A program made the translations under genes and the position numbers. A stretch of DNA of 64,000 bases from Bacteroidia bacterium (lineage in GTDB: Bacteria; Bacteroidota; Bacteroidia; Flavobacteriales; Flavobacteriaceae), in the NCBI GenBank assembly GCA_030428705.1, contig JAUIDI010000003.1, positions 186,001 to 250,000 on the forward strand, given 5' to 3'. The notes under the pieces are model-generated. The model was not told the DNA's origin. It was given only the letters and a program-made list of their open reading frames with translations, and did no database searches. Each line of letters begins with the position of its first letter. Within the stretch, counting starts at the first letter, position 1. This document shows, in pieces, positions 44,726-55,980 of the stretch.

Positions 44726-45316
44726 ATGAAAAATTTAGTACTAGTCGCAGCATTGCTGTTCGCAACATTGGCGGTCTCACAGGAAAAAGAGTTGTTTAAC
44801 GGCAAAAGTTTGGATGGTTGGACAATTTATGGCACCGAAAAGTGGTATGTCGAAGACGGACTTTTGGTTTGTGAAAGCGGTCCCGATAAAGGTTATGGTT
44901 ATTTGGGCACGAACGACCATTATAAAAACTTTGAATTGACCTTAGATTTCAAACAAGAGGCCAACGGTAACAGCGGGGTTTTTATCCGTTCAACAGTCGA
45001 TGGAACAAAAGTCAATGGCTGGCAGGTCGAGGTAGCACCTCCGGGCCATGACACGGGTGGCGTTTATGAATCGTATGGCCGTGGTTGGTTGATCAAACCG
45101 GATTCCGAAAAAGACAAAGCCTTAAAAATGGGCGAATGGAATACGATGAAAATACGTGTTGACGGTGATACGGTAACTTCATGGCTCAACGGCACCCAAA
45201 TGATTACCCTTACCGATGAAAAAATCGGTCAGGGAGAGGGAGGCATTGCCCTTCAGATACATGATGGCGGCGGTATCAAGGTAAGGTGGAGGAATATTAA
45301 GATTACCGAGCTATAG
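44726..45316 (+). CDS. Secreted DUF1080 protein (3-keto-disaccharide hydrolase family)
   Basis: Exported single-domain protein of 196 aa with a signal peptide (LFATLAVSQ). It is a concanavalin-like beta-sandwich of the DUF1080 family: LFNGKSLDGWTIYG opens the domain, FELTLDFKQEANGNSGVFIRS holds the core strands, and GGIALQIHDGGGIKVRWRNIKI closes it. Family members hydrolyse 3-keto-glycosides; the full motif set is present. A GC-rich hairpin lies just after the stop codon. Confidence 0.88.
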   Translation: MKNLVLVAALLFATLAVSQEKELFNGKSLDGWTIYGTEKWYVEDGLLVCESGPDKGYGYLGTNDHYKNFELTLDFKQEANGNSGVFIRSTVDGTKVNGWQVEVAPPGHDTGGVYESYGRGWLIKPDSEKDKALKMGEWNTMKIRVDGDTVTSWLNGTQMITLTDEKIGQGEGGIALQIHDGGGIKVRWRNIKITEL

Positions 45317-45320
45317 CATT

Positions 45321-45497
45321 TTATTTTGGCTCCCCTCCTTGGGAGGGGTCGGGGGAGGCTTTTATCAAAAAAACATATACCGGAAAATGATCGGAGTACC
45401 CGCCTGAATAACTTCCTCCCGCATAGGTTCGAAAAGGATAGCCTTTGTATTGGCCTTTTTTTGTGATCAGGTAAGAAGGATTATGGATTCCTGCTTT
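45321..45497 (-). pseudogene. C-terminal remnant of an endonuclease/exonuclease/phosphatase-family gene
   Basis: The minus strand reads, without interruption, a 58-residue tail containing GIHNPSYLITKKGQYKGYP and GGYSDHFPVYVFL and ending at TAA 45321-45323. SDHFPV is the C-terminal catalytic motif (Asp-His) of the DNase I-like family, and NPSYL..GYPF is typical of exported Bacteroidota members. An in-frame TAG lies at 45498-45500 and nothing of the family is found upstream, so the N-terminal two thirds or more is gone. The TrlF-type gene begins there. The last dozen residues (ASPDPSQGGEPK) come from a GC-rich repeat. Confidence 0.8.
45331..45358. repeat. GC-rich hairpin repeat (REP-like)
   Basis: CCCCTCC-TTG-GGAGGGG stem (45332-45348) followed by a purine-rich tail TCGGGGGAGG. 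Its composition is unlike the surroundings. Similar short elements are, as I recall, scattered through flavobacterial genomes. No second copy seen in this window. It may also terminate the DUF1080 transcript. Confidence 0.45.
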
Positions 45498-45510
45498 CTA
45501 AAATTATTGG

Positions 45511-45533
45511 AAATAGAAATAACTTTTCTATTT
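45511..45533 (-). terminator. AT-rich stem-loop at the end of the TrlF-type gene
   Basis: AAATAGAAA-TAACT-TTTCTATTT, a 9-base stem overlapping the stop codon at 45528-45530. It could be a weak terminator. Confidence 0.35.
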
Positions 45534-48431
45534 AATAGAATACTTCCTTTCTCTTTGTTTAAACGCTTCATTACCACCTTCTAAAATGTCGCAAACATGC
45601 TCACGAATACCTTGTTGATTCAAAATTTTTGAGATTGTTTTATTCTGAGGAAATGAATTTTCAATTGACCCATTCACATATTCAAATTGATATCCATTTG
45701 ATTCTTCATTATCCCCTTGCCCTTGCTGATTAGCAACTATAATGTTTTCTGAATCCGTGGCGACTACTAAATTTGCATTATGCGAAACAATAATAATTTG
45801 TCGATCTTTCTTTTTTTGTTTGATCATATTGCAAAGTAATTCGTATATGGTTCTATTGTCTAAATTGTCCTCAGGTTGGTCAATTAATATTGGATATTCT
45901 GATGAACTAATTTGTAAAAATAGTATAAGTAGAACTGTTCCTTTCTTTCCAGGAGACATGTGTAATAAATCATCACCTTTATAAGTAACAGAATAGTCTA
46001 GAATGAATTCATCCTTGATAAGACCTCGAAGAACTTCTTCTAAACTAAAACCTTGCTTCAGACTTATTATGAAACTATTTTTGTTATCTGTAAGAGTCTT
46101 ATTGTCTTTAACATAAATTGGCTTTTTATAGAACTCTGGCACTGCACGATAATTGAGTAAATCTTCATTAAAAAGAGAGTTAAAAATATGCTCTTTGCTA
46201 AGTGTTGCCCTATTCACTTGATTGAAGAGTGGAAAATCTACATCTTTGAAAATAAGGGAGCAGTCCAAGGAAACTCCAGACCCAACATTTCTCCGCTTTT
46301 GATTTATATACTCAGCTATAGATTCATAATTTTCATATCTCTTCTTTAGAATATCTGCGGTCGCGGTTCTTATGTTGTGATAGTCTAATAATGCAACTTG
46401 GAATTGTTTTTCATGGGTGATAGCACTTTCAAGTTTTTTCTTTTCTAACTCTTGATTACTTATGAGCCTTTGTAATTCTTTCTGTCCTTCAAGTTTGGTG
46501 TTGAATGGTAAAAGTTTATTTTTTGTTTCTTCTAGTTTTTGATTTTCTAATTTTTCCTTTACATCATGGTTTAAAAGAGAAATTTTACTTTCAAGGTTAG
46601 ATATTAACGCGTTGTAATCAATACCGATGCGATTTTTGACCTCTAATATTTCTTGGGGTATCTCGTTCAGGTCATCCAAAATCATTTCGATACTACCTTT
46701 TATCTTTGCGTTTTCTCCGTTTACTTGGTTTCCTAAAAGTTGGTGTTTGTGTGATTTGATTTCGGCAAGCACATTTACCATTGCAGTTCTTTCCTGCTTA
46801 ATTTTATCAATTGTTTTCTCTATTCTAGCTTTTTGCTCCATTAGAGAACTATAGGCATTGAATTCCTCAGGACTCAAGGTGCTTGATTTCTGAGCAATTT
46901 TAATAGCCTCGCTAATACTATCAATAGATTTCTGAATTTCTGTGGAAGCTCCTATTTCTTTTTTTCTTTGTTGTAGGTTTAAAGCTTTTTCTCTTGTTCT
47001 TATATAATTACTTAGGTTTAAATCTAATTCCTCATTGTTTACTTTAATTTTTTCTTTGATTTCATCAAAGAAAATTCTAAACTCTGGGTCTTGGAGAAGT
47101 ATATTTTCGACTAGTTTGTTTAAGTCTTCCTTATTATCTTTTTCAACCAAATAGTTAATGTATAGCTGGGGTATGTATATAATTTTCTGAGTTTTTTCTT
47201 CCTTTCCTTTTAGAGTGTTGACAAGGCCATTTTTCCATGTTACTTCAAAATCATAATCAGCTTTAAATTTATATCCTTCAAAGCCCAATCTTTGAGCGGC
47301 CTTTTTGACTTGGTCAGGATCAATACTCATCGCCGTTGAATATAAAAGCAGGGACTTTCCTGCAGATTTCCCTCCAATTATAGAGTTCAAATTCTCATTT
47401 AGCAGAATTGGCTGATCACTAAAAACTTTGCCACTGCCATCTTTAAATTTAATTTGAGAAATAATGAACCTGTCATTTTTCAAATCAGGTTTCAAAGGTT
47501 GAATTCTTATTCTATCGTCTGGTTCGTAAAGAGTTTGTAATAATCCTTCAAAAGTTGGGTCTGCCTTAATCCAACAAAACCTATTTTCATCTGGTCTAAA
47601 GACTTTGTGATTATCGTGTGCATCACAACCATGGTAGCATGGTTTCAAAGATCCACATTTTCTTATTACCTCATTTTTATTGTCTGACTTTTGGCCTAGG
47701 AAATATTTTCTATCACTTTCATTTGATGAAAATATTGCATCAGAAAATTGATAAATTGTTTGTCTTGTTGCATCAAGTTGCGAGCCCTCCTGAGTAAAAT
47801 ATCCTTCATGTCTTACTATACCTGTAACTCCATCATTGCTTTTATTGGACACCACTATTACGCAATTTTTCCTTAAGTCAGGATCTTTGTCAAAAACATC
47901 TCTTAATGTTTCAAAGTTTATAACGTACTGTTCACAACCAACTCTTATTGCTGCGTTCTCTTCAAGCTCTTGATTTTGTTTTATTGCCCTTCCTAAACGG
48001 CATAGTTCGGTCGGTTTGGCTGAATAATTAGTTGTACCGTGTCTAAAAGTCAATTTCGATAAAAATCTATCCTCAATCTCCTTATCTATAGCTGGATTAA
48101 AAAGACAATGTAGGTTTATAGGAATTGTATTTGCCGTTACTGGTAGAATTCGAAGTTCGATATTAGGAATTATTAAATCGAATTGTTTTGTTATTTCCTT
48201 CGTCTTTATGAGTTCTTTGAACTTAAAATAATTTGTAATATTAACATAATCCGTAATTCCGACTACTGATATTTTTTCTAAAGATTCATTAATTGTTTTA
48301 ATGTAGCGTTTCCATTTTTCTTCAAGATTTTGTCCATCAAAGTTATCTGCTTTTTGTGTGCCAGGAGTGTGGATGTGTAAATCCCATTTGCGCCATTCCG
48401 AACCTCTGTTCACCTTATGGGTAATATCCAT
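45528..48431 (-). CDS. TrlF-family PHP domain plus SMC-like ATPase
   Basis: Large protein of 967 aa. The N-terminus opens WRKWDLHIHTPGT (His19, His21), the metal-binding HxH of PHP phosphoesterases, continued by GITDYVNI and CYHGCDAHDNHKVF. An ABC/SMC-type ATPase is split around a coiled coil. Walker A is GGKSAGKSLL (about 352-361); the coiled coil runs about 440-720; the signature-like MSPGKKGTVLL is near 823, Walker B YPILIDQPEDNLDN near 842, and IIIVSHNANLVVAT near 880. NCBI, as I recall, names this layout TrlF family AAA-like ATPase. The combination is common among nucleic-acid-targeting mobile or defence genes; a defence role is inference. Much richer in A+T than its neighbours. Confidence 0.85.
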   Translation of the reverse strand: MDITHKVNRGSEWRKWDLHIHTPGTQKADNFDGQNLEEKWKRYIKTINESLEKISVVGITDYVNITNYFKFKELIKTKEITKQFDLIIPNIELRILPVTANTIPINLHCLFNPAIDKEIEDRFLSKLTFRHGTTNYSAKPTELCRLGRAIKQNQELEENAAIRVGCEQYVINFETLRDVFDKDPDLRKNCVIVVSNKSNDGVTGIVRHEGYFTQEGSQLDATRQTIYQFSDAIFSSNESDRKYFLGQKSDNKNEVIRKCGSLKPCYHGCDAHDNHKVFRPDENRFCWIKADPTFEGLLQTLYEPDDRIRIQPLKPDLKNDRFIISQIKFKDGSGKVFSDQPILLNENLNSIIGGKSAGKSLLLYSTAMSIDPDQVKKAAQRLGFEGYKFKADYDFEVTWKNGLVNTLKGKEEKTQKIIYIPQLYINYLVEKDNKEDLNKLVENILLQDPEFRIFFDEIKEKIKVNNEELDLNLSNYIRTREKALNLQQRKKEIGASTEIQKSIDSISEAIKIAQKSSTLSPEEFNAYSSLMEQKARIEKTIDKIKQERTAMVNVLAEIKSHKHQLLGNQVNGENAKIKGSIEMILDDLNEIPQEILEVKNRIGIDYNALISNLESKISLLNHDVKEKLENQKLEETKNKLLPFNTKLEGQKELQRLISNQELEKKKLESAITHEKQFQVALLDYHNIRTATADILKKRYENYESIAEYINQKRRNVGSGVSLDCSLIFKDVDFPLFNQVNRATLSKEHIFNSLFNEDLLNYRAVPEFYKKPIYVKDNKTLTDNKNSFIISLKQGFSLEEVLRGLIKDEFILDYSVTYKGDDLLHMSPGKKGTVLLILFLQISSSEYPILIDQPEDNLDNRTIYELLCNMIKQKKKDRQIIIVSHNANLVVATDSENIIVANQQGQGDNEESNGYQFEYVNGSIENSFPQNKTISKILNQQGIREHVCDILEGGNEAFKQRERKYSIK

Positions 48432-48476
48432 GTAATAATAATTAAGAATTATGAAATATTATCTATGTGAGAAAAG

Positions 48477-48529
48477 TAGCTTTTTTTAGTAAAAAAACAG
48501 CTATATATCTAAAAAAACCTTAAATAAGG
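48477..48529. promoter_or_regulatory. Two inverted repeats upstream of the TrlF-type gene
   Basis: TAGC-T-TTTTTT-AGT-AAAAAA-A-C-A-GCTA type hairpin (48477-48503) and CCTTA-AA-TAAGG (48518-48529), in the otherwise empty 184-base gap. Possible control sites or a terminator; no exact -7 box seen. Confidence 0.35.
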
Positions 48530-48615
48530 CATATCTATCCTTCGAAAAAATTTATCTAAGTTCAGAAAAAATAGATGTAACACTAATTGCGATTACAGAT
48601 TTTCAGAAGTAAATA

Positions 48616-49446
48616 GTGAACACCCTTGTGAGTTTTGAAGATGTGGAGTTTTCTTTTGAGGAGTTAGATAAAATGTATGCCGTGACCGAAAAGGAAACGG
48701 AACGTTTATTGCTGGATTGTAACGATAATGAATTAATAACGGAGAACAATAGGTGCTCTGATTTTCAATCGGAGGTATTACCCGATGGAAATGGAACGAT
48801 TACGGGAGTATTATTAAGGGAAAATGAGAATTACAAACTTGTTATAAGGGATATAGAGGATCTTGATTTAACCGGTGAACGTTGTCCAGATTTAATCGAT
48901 GAATTTACATCGACACGGGTTTTTATTTCAGAATTGGCGGATCCCGATAACAATCCCGGTGCTCGGTTTGTCGAACTCTATAATTCAGATTCGGAGTCCC
49001 AAAGTCTTAAAGGGTGGCGTTTGAACCGTTATACGAATAATAACACTGCTATAAGTTCAACCATTGATTTATCGGGTTCGACAATTGCCGGCGAAAGCAC
49101 TTTTGTAATTTCGCCAAATGCTGAAGAATTTGAAATGATCTATGGTTTTCCACCAGATATTGGCGTGGGGTTCAATAGTCCGGCAGACTCTAATGGAGAT
49201 GACAATCTAGAATTAGTGGACCCGTTCGGAAAGCTCATTGATGTATTTGGCGTAGTAGGCGAAGACGGTTCAGGTACGGATCATGAATTTGAAGATGGCA
49301 GGGCATTGCGCAATTCAAACATTGCAGAAGGCAGATCTGTCTATGACTTTCGCGAATGGATTATTTTTAATGATTCGGGCGAAGAAGGAACGACCAATCA
49401 ACCGCAAGTCGCCCCTGATGACTACACTCCGGGGACAAGAAATTAA
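48616..49446 (+). CDS. 5'-truncated DUF5689 / lamin-tail-domain protein
   Basis: The frame begins at a GTG right after an in-frame TAA (48610) and has no signal peptide. It enters in what looks like the second half of a DUF5689 domain (NTLVSFEDVEFSFEELDKMY, then ITGVLLRENENYKLVIRD), so the N-terminus is missing. The C-terminal lamin-tail domain (VFISELADPDNNPGARFVEL, LKGWRLNRYTNNN, SPADSNGDDNLELVDPFGKL) is intact. Full-length relatives are exported lipoproteins working with a TonB receptor. As it stands the protein could not be exported and is probably a pseudogene. Confidence 0.75.
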   Translation: MNTLVSFEDVEFSFEELDKMYAVTEKETERLLLDCNDNELITENNRCSDFQSEVLPDGNGTITGVLLRENENYKLVIRDIEDLDLTGERCPDLIDEFTSTRVFISELADPDNNPGARFVELYNSDSESQSLKGWRLNRYTNNNTAISSTIDLSGSTIAGESTFVISPNAEEFEMIYGFPPDIGVGFNSPADSNGDDNLELVDPFGKLIDVFGVVGEDGSGTDHEFEDGRALRNSNIAEGRSVYDFREWIIFNDSGEEGTTNQPQVAPDDYTPGTRN

Positions 49447-49501
49447 TAAAGGTACTTCACTTCAAAACTTAATTCAAGTTGTTGATGACACTTGGAAGTA
49501 C

Positions 49502-49903
49502 TTATCCTACCTGTTCAAGTACATTTTTTAGATCCTCGGCCGAAATCGGTTTTAAAATATAATTGCTGATTATCTCATAATGCCTTATTCGCTCAAGGTC
49601 ACGGGGGTCTACAGATGAGCTCAAAATGTAAATAGTTACTTTTTCCCTATTATGATTAGGTATTTTAACAAAGTCTTCGAGAAACTCCCATCCGTTCATA
49701 ATGGGCATGTTCAGGTCAAGGAAGATTACCGAAGGCAGGGTTTTACCTTCTTCGGTCATGGTGGTCAACCCGTCTATGGCATCTTGACCATTGTTGTAGA
49801 CCAGTATATCATCACAAAAGTCCACTTCGTTCATGATTCGTTTTGTGCCGTAGATGAAGATTGGATCATCGTCGATAATACAGGTGCTGTCAATTTTTTT
49901 CAT
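49502..49903 (-). CDS. Single-domain response regulator (CheY/Rcp1-like)
   Basis: Receiver domain only, 133 aa, no output domain. The acidic pocket is CIIDDDPIF (Asp11-13), the phosphorylation site is in VIFLDLNMPIMNGWEFLE (Asp about 63), ILSSS supplies the Ser/Thr switch, and LKPISAEDL the conserved Lys. It follows the histidine kinase gene after three bases, so it is the likely phospho-acceptor. Such Rcp1-type regulators in Bacteroidota act by protein contact rather than by binding DNA. Confidence 0.92.
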   Translation of the reverse strand: MKKIDSTCIIDDDPIFIYGTKRIMNEVDFCDDILVYNNGQDAIDGLTTMTEEGKTLPSVIFLDLNMPIMNGWEFLEDFVKIPNHNREKVTIYILSSSVDPRDLERIRHYEIISNYILKPISAEDLKNVLEQVG

Positions 49904-49906
49904 TTT

Positions 49907-52126
49907 TCAGTTTTTTTCAAAAAATAATTTAAATGTGGTACCTACATCGACTGTACTTTCAACTTCGATGCTGCCGTTCATGGCTTCGATCTGATTTTTG
50001 GTAATGAATAGGCCAATACCTTTTGCATCTTTGTTTCTATGAAATGTTTTGTACATGCCGAATAGTTTCGTTCCATGCTTTTTCAAATCGATACCTAGGC
50101 CATTGTCTTTAAAAGTGACCAGGATTTTGTCTTCCAATTCCTCTGAGTTGATTTGAATTAAGGGCGGCCTGTCGGGGTGACTATATTTTAAACTGTTCGT
50201 AAAGAGGTTGAGTAAAATACTATCTAAATATGCGGGTATTGCCCTCAAAGTTTGTTTTTTTGGAATCGCTATTTTACAGGTTGCCTCCTTTTCCTTCAAG
50301 AGGACACAGATGTTTTGTTCAACTCCTTTAAGGGTTTCGTAAAGATTAATGTTCCTCATCTTTTCATGTGCACTTGCCTTTACGTGAACCACTTCGTTCA
50401 AATGATGTACCGTTTCATTGAGACTGTTCGACGCCTGTTTTAGCATGCCGAATATGTTTTGCCGTTCTGTCTCGCTTTTTTCCTTTTCCAAAAAACCTGT
50501 AAGCATCGATAAGTTGCTGGAATGTGATCTTAGGTTATGCGAAACAATATGGGCAAAATTCATTAGGCTGTTGTTCTGCTCACTTGAAACATCTAAAAGC
50601 TTTGTCAATTTCTTTTCGGCTTCTATCCGCGATGAAAGATCCACTATTTGAGAAATGAAATGCGATAGGTCTCCATTGATTTTTTTTACGGCCGTTACGG
50701 TCAAGAGCACATAAACAATATGGCCTTTTTTGTGATAATATCGTTTTTCGATTTGGTAACTGTCACGTTTGCCTTCGATTACCTCTTCTAATAAGGTCAG
50801 GTCTTTGTCGAGATCTTCAGGATGCGTAATATCTTGAAACGTTAGCTTTAATAATTCATCGCGCGAATAGCCAACACTTTTACAAATGCTATCATTGACT
50901 TTGGTCCATTGGCCATCGAGTCCTACCAGGGCCATTCCGATCGAAGAGTTTTCAAAAGTCCCTTGCAACGATTCTTCGGTCTTCGTCAATTGAAGCTGGG
51001 TATTTTTATATTCGGTCAAGTTTTCAGCGGTGCCAATTAGCCTGACGGTTAGCCCACTTTCATTTTGTACCGCAAGGCCATGGGTTCTTATGTATAGAAT
51101 TTTGCCCTTTGGGTTCTTTACCCAGAAATAGTCTTTGTAAGTACCGCCCTTTTCAATAACTATATCGACGTTTTTTTCCATACGGGCAAGATCTTCCGGA
51201 AACACCATTCGCTTCCAAAAGTTAAGATCGGAATCGAAATCTTCTGGATCTATGTCGTATACTTTGAACATATTGGCATCCCACATGGTTCGTTGGGTTG
51301 CAATATCAAATTCCCATACGCCAAAGCCCGTGGCTTCTGCCGCTAAAAGCAATCTTTCGTTTGTCTTCTGGTACTCTATTTCGGCCTTTTTCTTGTCATC
51401 GATATCTTGAATGGTACCGAACATTCTGACGCATTTTCCGTCAATGAATTCGGTTTCACCGATGGCTCTGACCCAAACTTCCCTTCCTTTTGCGGTCACT
51501 ACCTGTAGTTCGGCATCCCAGGGCGTTCCCTTGCTGATAGCCTCACTGACCAATTGAGTGATTTTGTCACGATGATCACCTTCTTTATAAAAATTGATGC
51601 CTTCCTCTAAATTGGGCACGTAGTCTTTGGATACCTCATGGATGGCTTTGGTAATATCGGTCCAATAAACCTTGTTGGTCAACAAATCTACTTTCCAACC
51701 CCCGATTTGGGCAACCTGTTCTGCCCTAAGAAGCAGTTCTTCCATCCGTTGTTCCGCGGTAACGTCTTCCATTATCACTATCAAACCGCCAATTGAACCA
51801 TCATCTTGCTTCCATGGATTGATTTTCCATTTTAACCATTGTAAGCGACCATTGGGATGTGTAAACTTCCGCCCCTTATTTATATCTGACTTACCCCTCA
51901 AGCATAATTCAAAAATTTCAACAAATTCGATTGGTATATCAGGAAGTACTTCATAGTAAGATTTTCCTATAATAGTCTTAAATCCCCTTCCGAATTCGGC
52001 AAGCCATACATCCGAATGGCTGATGAAGTTCATATTGTGATCGACAATCGCTACGGCGGCAGGTGAATCCTTAATAAGAAAATTAACGGATAAAGTTTCC
52101 AAAATAGAAGGTGGTTTGTTAGTCAA
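49907..52126 (-). CDS. Multi-PAS sensor histidine kinase
   Basis: Soluble kinase of up to 739 aa without membrane helices. Four PAS/PAC units follow each other (about 10-130, 135-245, 250-375 and 380-500). The dimerisation domain has the phospho-acceptor in FAHIVSHNLRSHSSNL (His about 528). The HATPase domain carries NLFTNSLKYSHP (N box), FKDNGLGIDL (G1) and KGIGLFITKNQIEAM (G2). The listed start is a TTG at 52126 that overlaps a TACTTTTG -7 box (52124-52131), so the true start may lie slightly downstream. Paired with the following response regulator. Confidence 0.92.
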   Translation of the reverse strand: MTNKPPSILETLSVNFLIKDSPAAVAIVDHNMNFISHSDVWLAEFGRGFKTIIGKSYYEVLPDIPIEFVEIFELCLRGKSDINKGRKFTHPNGRLQWLKWKINPWKQDDGSIGGLIVIMEDVTAEQRMEELLLRAEQVAQIGGWKVDLLTNKVYWTDITKAIHEVSKDYVPNLEEGINFYKEGDHRDKITQLVSEAISKGTPWDAELQVVTAKGREVWVRAIGETEFIDGKCVRMFGTIQDIDDKKKAEIEYQKTNERLLLAAEATGFGVWEFDIATQRTMWDANMFKVYDIDPEDFDSDLNFWKRMVFPEDLARMEKNVDIVIEKGGTYKDYFWVKNPKGKILYIRTHGLAVQNESGLTVRLIGTAENLTEYKNTQLQLTKTEESLQGTFENSSIGMALVGLDGQWTKVNDSICKSVGYSRDELLKLTFQDITHPEDLDKDLTLLEEVIEGKRDSYQIEKRYYHKKGHIVYVLLTVTAVKKINGDLSHFISQIVDLSSRIEAEKKLTKLLDVSSEQNNSLMNFAHIVSHNLRSHSSNLSMLTGFLEKEKSETERQNIFGMLKQASNSLNETVHHLNEVVHVKASAHEKMRNINLYETLKGVEQNICVLLKEKEATCKIAIPKKQTLRAIPAYLDSILLNLFTNSLKYSHPDRPPLIQINSEELEDKILVTFKDNGLGIDLKKHGTKLFGMYKTFHRNKDAKGIGLFITKNQIEAMNGSIEVESTVDVGTTFKLFFEKN

Positions 52127-52317
52127 AAGTACAATTATTTAATAACGTAGGAAATAACTCAAAAATTGTAGGAAATTGTTTTTCACTCATTGAAGCTTAA
52201 TTGAAGCGGTTGGCGTTGCCAAAAACCATAAACAAAACCTATTATTTAATAGTGTATTAATATTAAAAACTTATGTTTCTCATCGGTTTTTTTGTACTTT
52301 TAAAGAACAGAATCTAA

Positions 52318-54606
<2,289 letters not shown>

Positions 54607-54666
54607 TTGTTTCCATCAAGTCGAACAAGATAGGTAAGAATTTTAAAGGAAAGTTCTACTTTAAAG

Positions 54667-54702
54667 ACCGTCGCACCCAAACTCTGGTGTGACGGTTTTT
54701 TT
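54667..54702 (+). terminator. Terminator of katG
   Basis: ACCGTCGCACC pairs with GGTGTGACGGT (one G-T pair), followed by a run of T. Confidence 0.85.
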
Positions 54703-54729
54703 CATACATTTATGATACGGACAGAGGTA

Positions 54730-55203
54730 ATGAACGAAATATTTTTTAACGAGATACGACAGGGAAACCTAAAGGAAGTAAAGGCCATGTTGCTAAAGAA
54801 TCCGTTGTTGCTCGACAGCAAGGATCAACGAGGATCGACCCCTTTGATTTTGGCTACGTATTACGATCAACAAGAAATTGTGGATTTGTTGCTCGAACAG
54901 GGTGCCAAGGTCGATATTAAAGATGCATCCGGAAATACCGCACTGATGGGAGTCTGTTTTAAAGGATATACCGATATCGCGAAAAAGCTGATAGAAAACG
55001 AGGCCGATGTCAACGAGCGAAACGCTATGGGATCCACTTGCCTTATTTATTCCGTGACCTTTAATCGACCTGAGATTATTAAGCTGCTTCTTGAAAATGG
55101 AGCTGACGCTAGTGTAAAGGATTCCCGAGGAAATACGGCCCTGGACCATGCCAAGATTCAAGGTGTCCCAGAATTGATTTCCCTACTTGAAAACAAAGAA
55201 TAG
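54730..55203 (+). CDS. Ankyrin-repeat protein next to katG
   Basis: About 157 aa from the ATG at 54730 (MNEIFFNEIRQGNLKEV); an ATG at 54712 is also in frame. It is built of four ankyrin repeats with the usual DQRGSTPLILATYYDQQEIVDLLLEQGA and NTALMGVCFKGYTDIAKKLIENEAD pattern (seen in pieces STPLILATYYDQQEI, NTALMGVCFKGY, NTALDHAKIQG). Ankyrin proteins beside catalase genes are known from Pseudomonas, where AnkB supports catalase activity. A similar helper role for KatG here is inference. The amidase gene starts directly after its stop codon. Confidence 0.87.
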   Translation: MNEIFFNEIRQGNLKEVKAMLLKNPLLLDSKDQRGSTPLILATYYDQQEIVDLLLEQGAKVDIKDASGNTALMGVCFKGYTDIAKKLIENEADVNERNAMGSTCLIYSVTFNRPEIIKLLLENGADASVKDSRGNTALDHAKIQGVPELISLLENKE

Positions 55204-55980
55204 ATGGGGAAAGAGCTGAAGGTCGCATTGGTACAAACATCTTTGATATGGGAGGATCCTGAGAAGAACAGGGTTCGATTTTCCAAAAAATTGGAAGCAA
55301 TACCCGTTGAGACCGATATGGTCATTCTTCCCGAAATGTTTACGACCGGATTCACGATGGCTCCTGGCAATATTCATATTTCGGAAGGGCAAAAGACATT
55401 GGATTGGATGAAAATCGAGAGTGCCAAAAATAATGTAGCCCTAGTTGGAAGCCTTCCATTCTATGAAAATGACCGTTATACGAACTGTCTTTTTTTTGTG
55501 CGGCCCGACGGCAATTTCGAACAGTATGATAAACGCCATACCTTTACTTTGGCGGGTGAAAATGAGGTTTATGGGTCTGGGACCGTAAAATTGATTGTTG
55601 ACTATAAAGGATTTAAAATCTGCCCCATGATCTGCTATGACCTGCGGTTTCCGGTCTGGGCCAGAAATACCGAAGATTACGATATTTTAGTCTATGTGGC
55701 CAATTGGCCTAAACCAAGGGTAAGTGCTTGGGATGCCCTGCTTAAAGCAAGGGCTATTGAGAACATGGCCTATTGTATCGGCGTGAACCGTACGGGAATC
55801 GATGGTTTAAATTATGAATATGCCGGTCATTCGGCCGTTTATGACGTCCTTGGCAACAGGATGGTTTATTCGGAAAATGACGAAATTCTTACTGCCGTTT
55901 TGAACAAAGAACATATCATTTCCAATAGGGAAAAGCTTAGATTTTTAGAAGACAGGGACAAGTTTACTCTATTAGGGTAA
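55204..55980 (+). CDS. Nitrilase-superfamily amidase (omega-amidase-like)
   Basis: Carbon-nitrogen hydrolase of 258 aa, cytoplasmic. The Glu-Lys-Cys triad is visible: MVILPEMFTTGF (Glu about 43), YDKRHTFTLAGENEVY (Lys about 110) and KICPMICYDLRFPVWARN (Cys about 144). The short form and the CYDLRFP motif match the YafV/omega-amidase group, which deaminates 2-oxoglutaramate or 2-oxosuccinamate. The ATG abuts the ankyrin stop codon (TAGATG), so they are co-transcribed. The 3' end overlaps the convergent Ig-like gene by 17 bases. Confidence 0.9.
   Translation: MGKELKVALVQTSLIWEDPEKNRVRFSKKLEAIPVETDMVILPEMFTTGFTMAPGNIHISEGQKTLDWMKIESAKNNVALVGSLPFYENDRYTNCLFFVRPDGNFEQYDKRHTFTLAGENEVYGSGTVKLIVDYKGFKICPMICYDLRFPVWARNTEDYDILVYVANWPKPRVSAWDALLKARAIENMAYCIGVNRTGIDGLNYEYAGHSAVYDVLGNRMVYSENDEILTAVLNKEHIISNREKLRFLEDRDKFTLLG

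Larger units (their letters stand above)
45498..48612. other. Probable acquired AT-rich segment carrying the TrlF-type gene
   Basis: Bounded on the left by the break in the endonuclease remnant and on the right by the break in the DUF5689 gene. Hand counts on two 60-base lines inside (46501 and 47701) gave 12 G/C each, against 29 in a katG line (53281). No integrase, transposase, tRNA or obvious flanking direct repeat was found. The boundaries are inferred from the homology breaks. Confidence 0.6.

Noticed and set aside
45498-48612. Simple transposon or integrative element around the TrlF-type gene
   Set aside because: No transposase, integrase, tRNA target or matching terminal repeats could be found by eye; gene replacement by recombination fits better.
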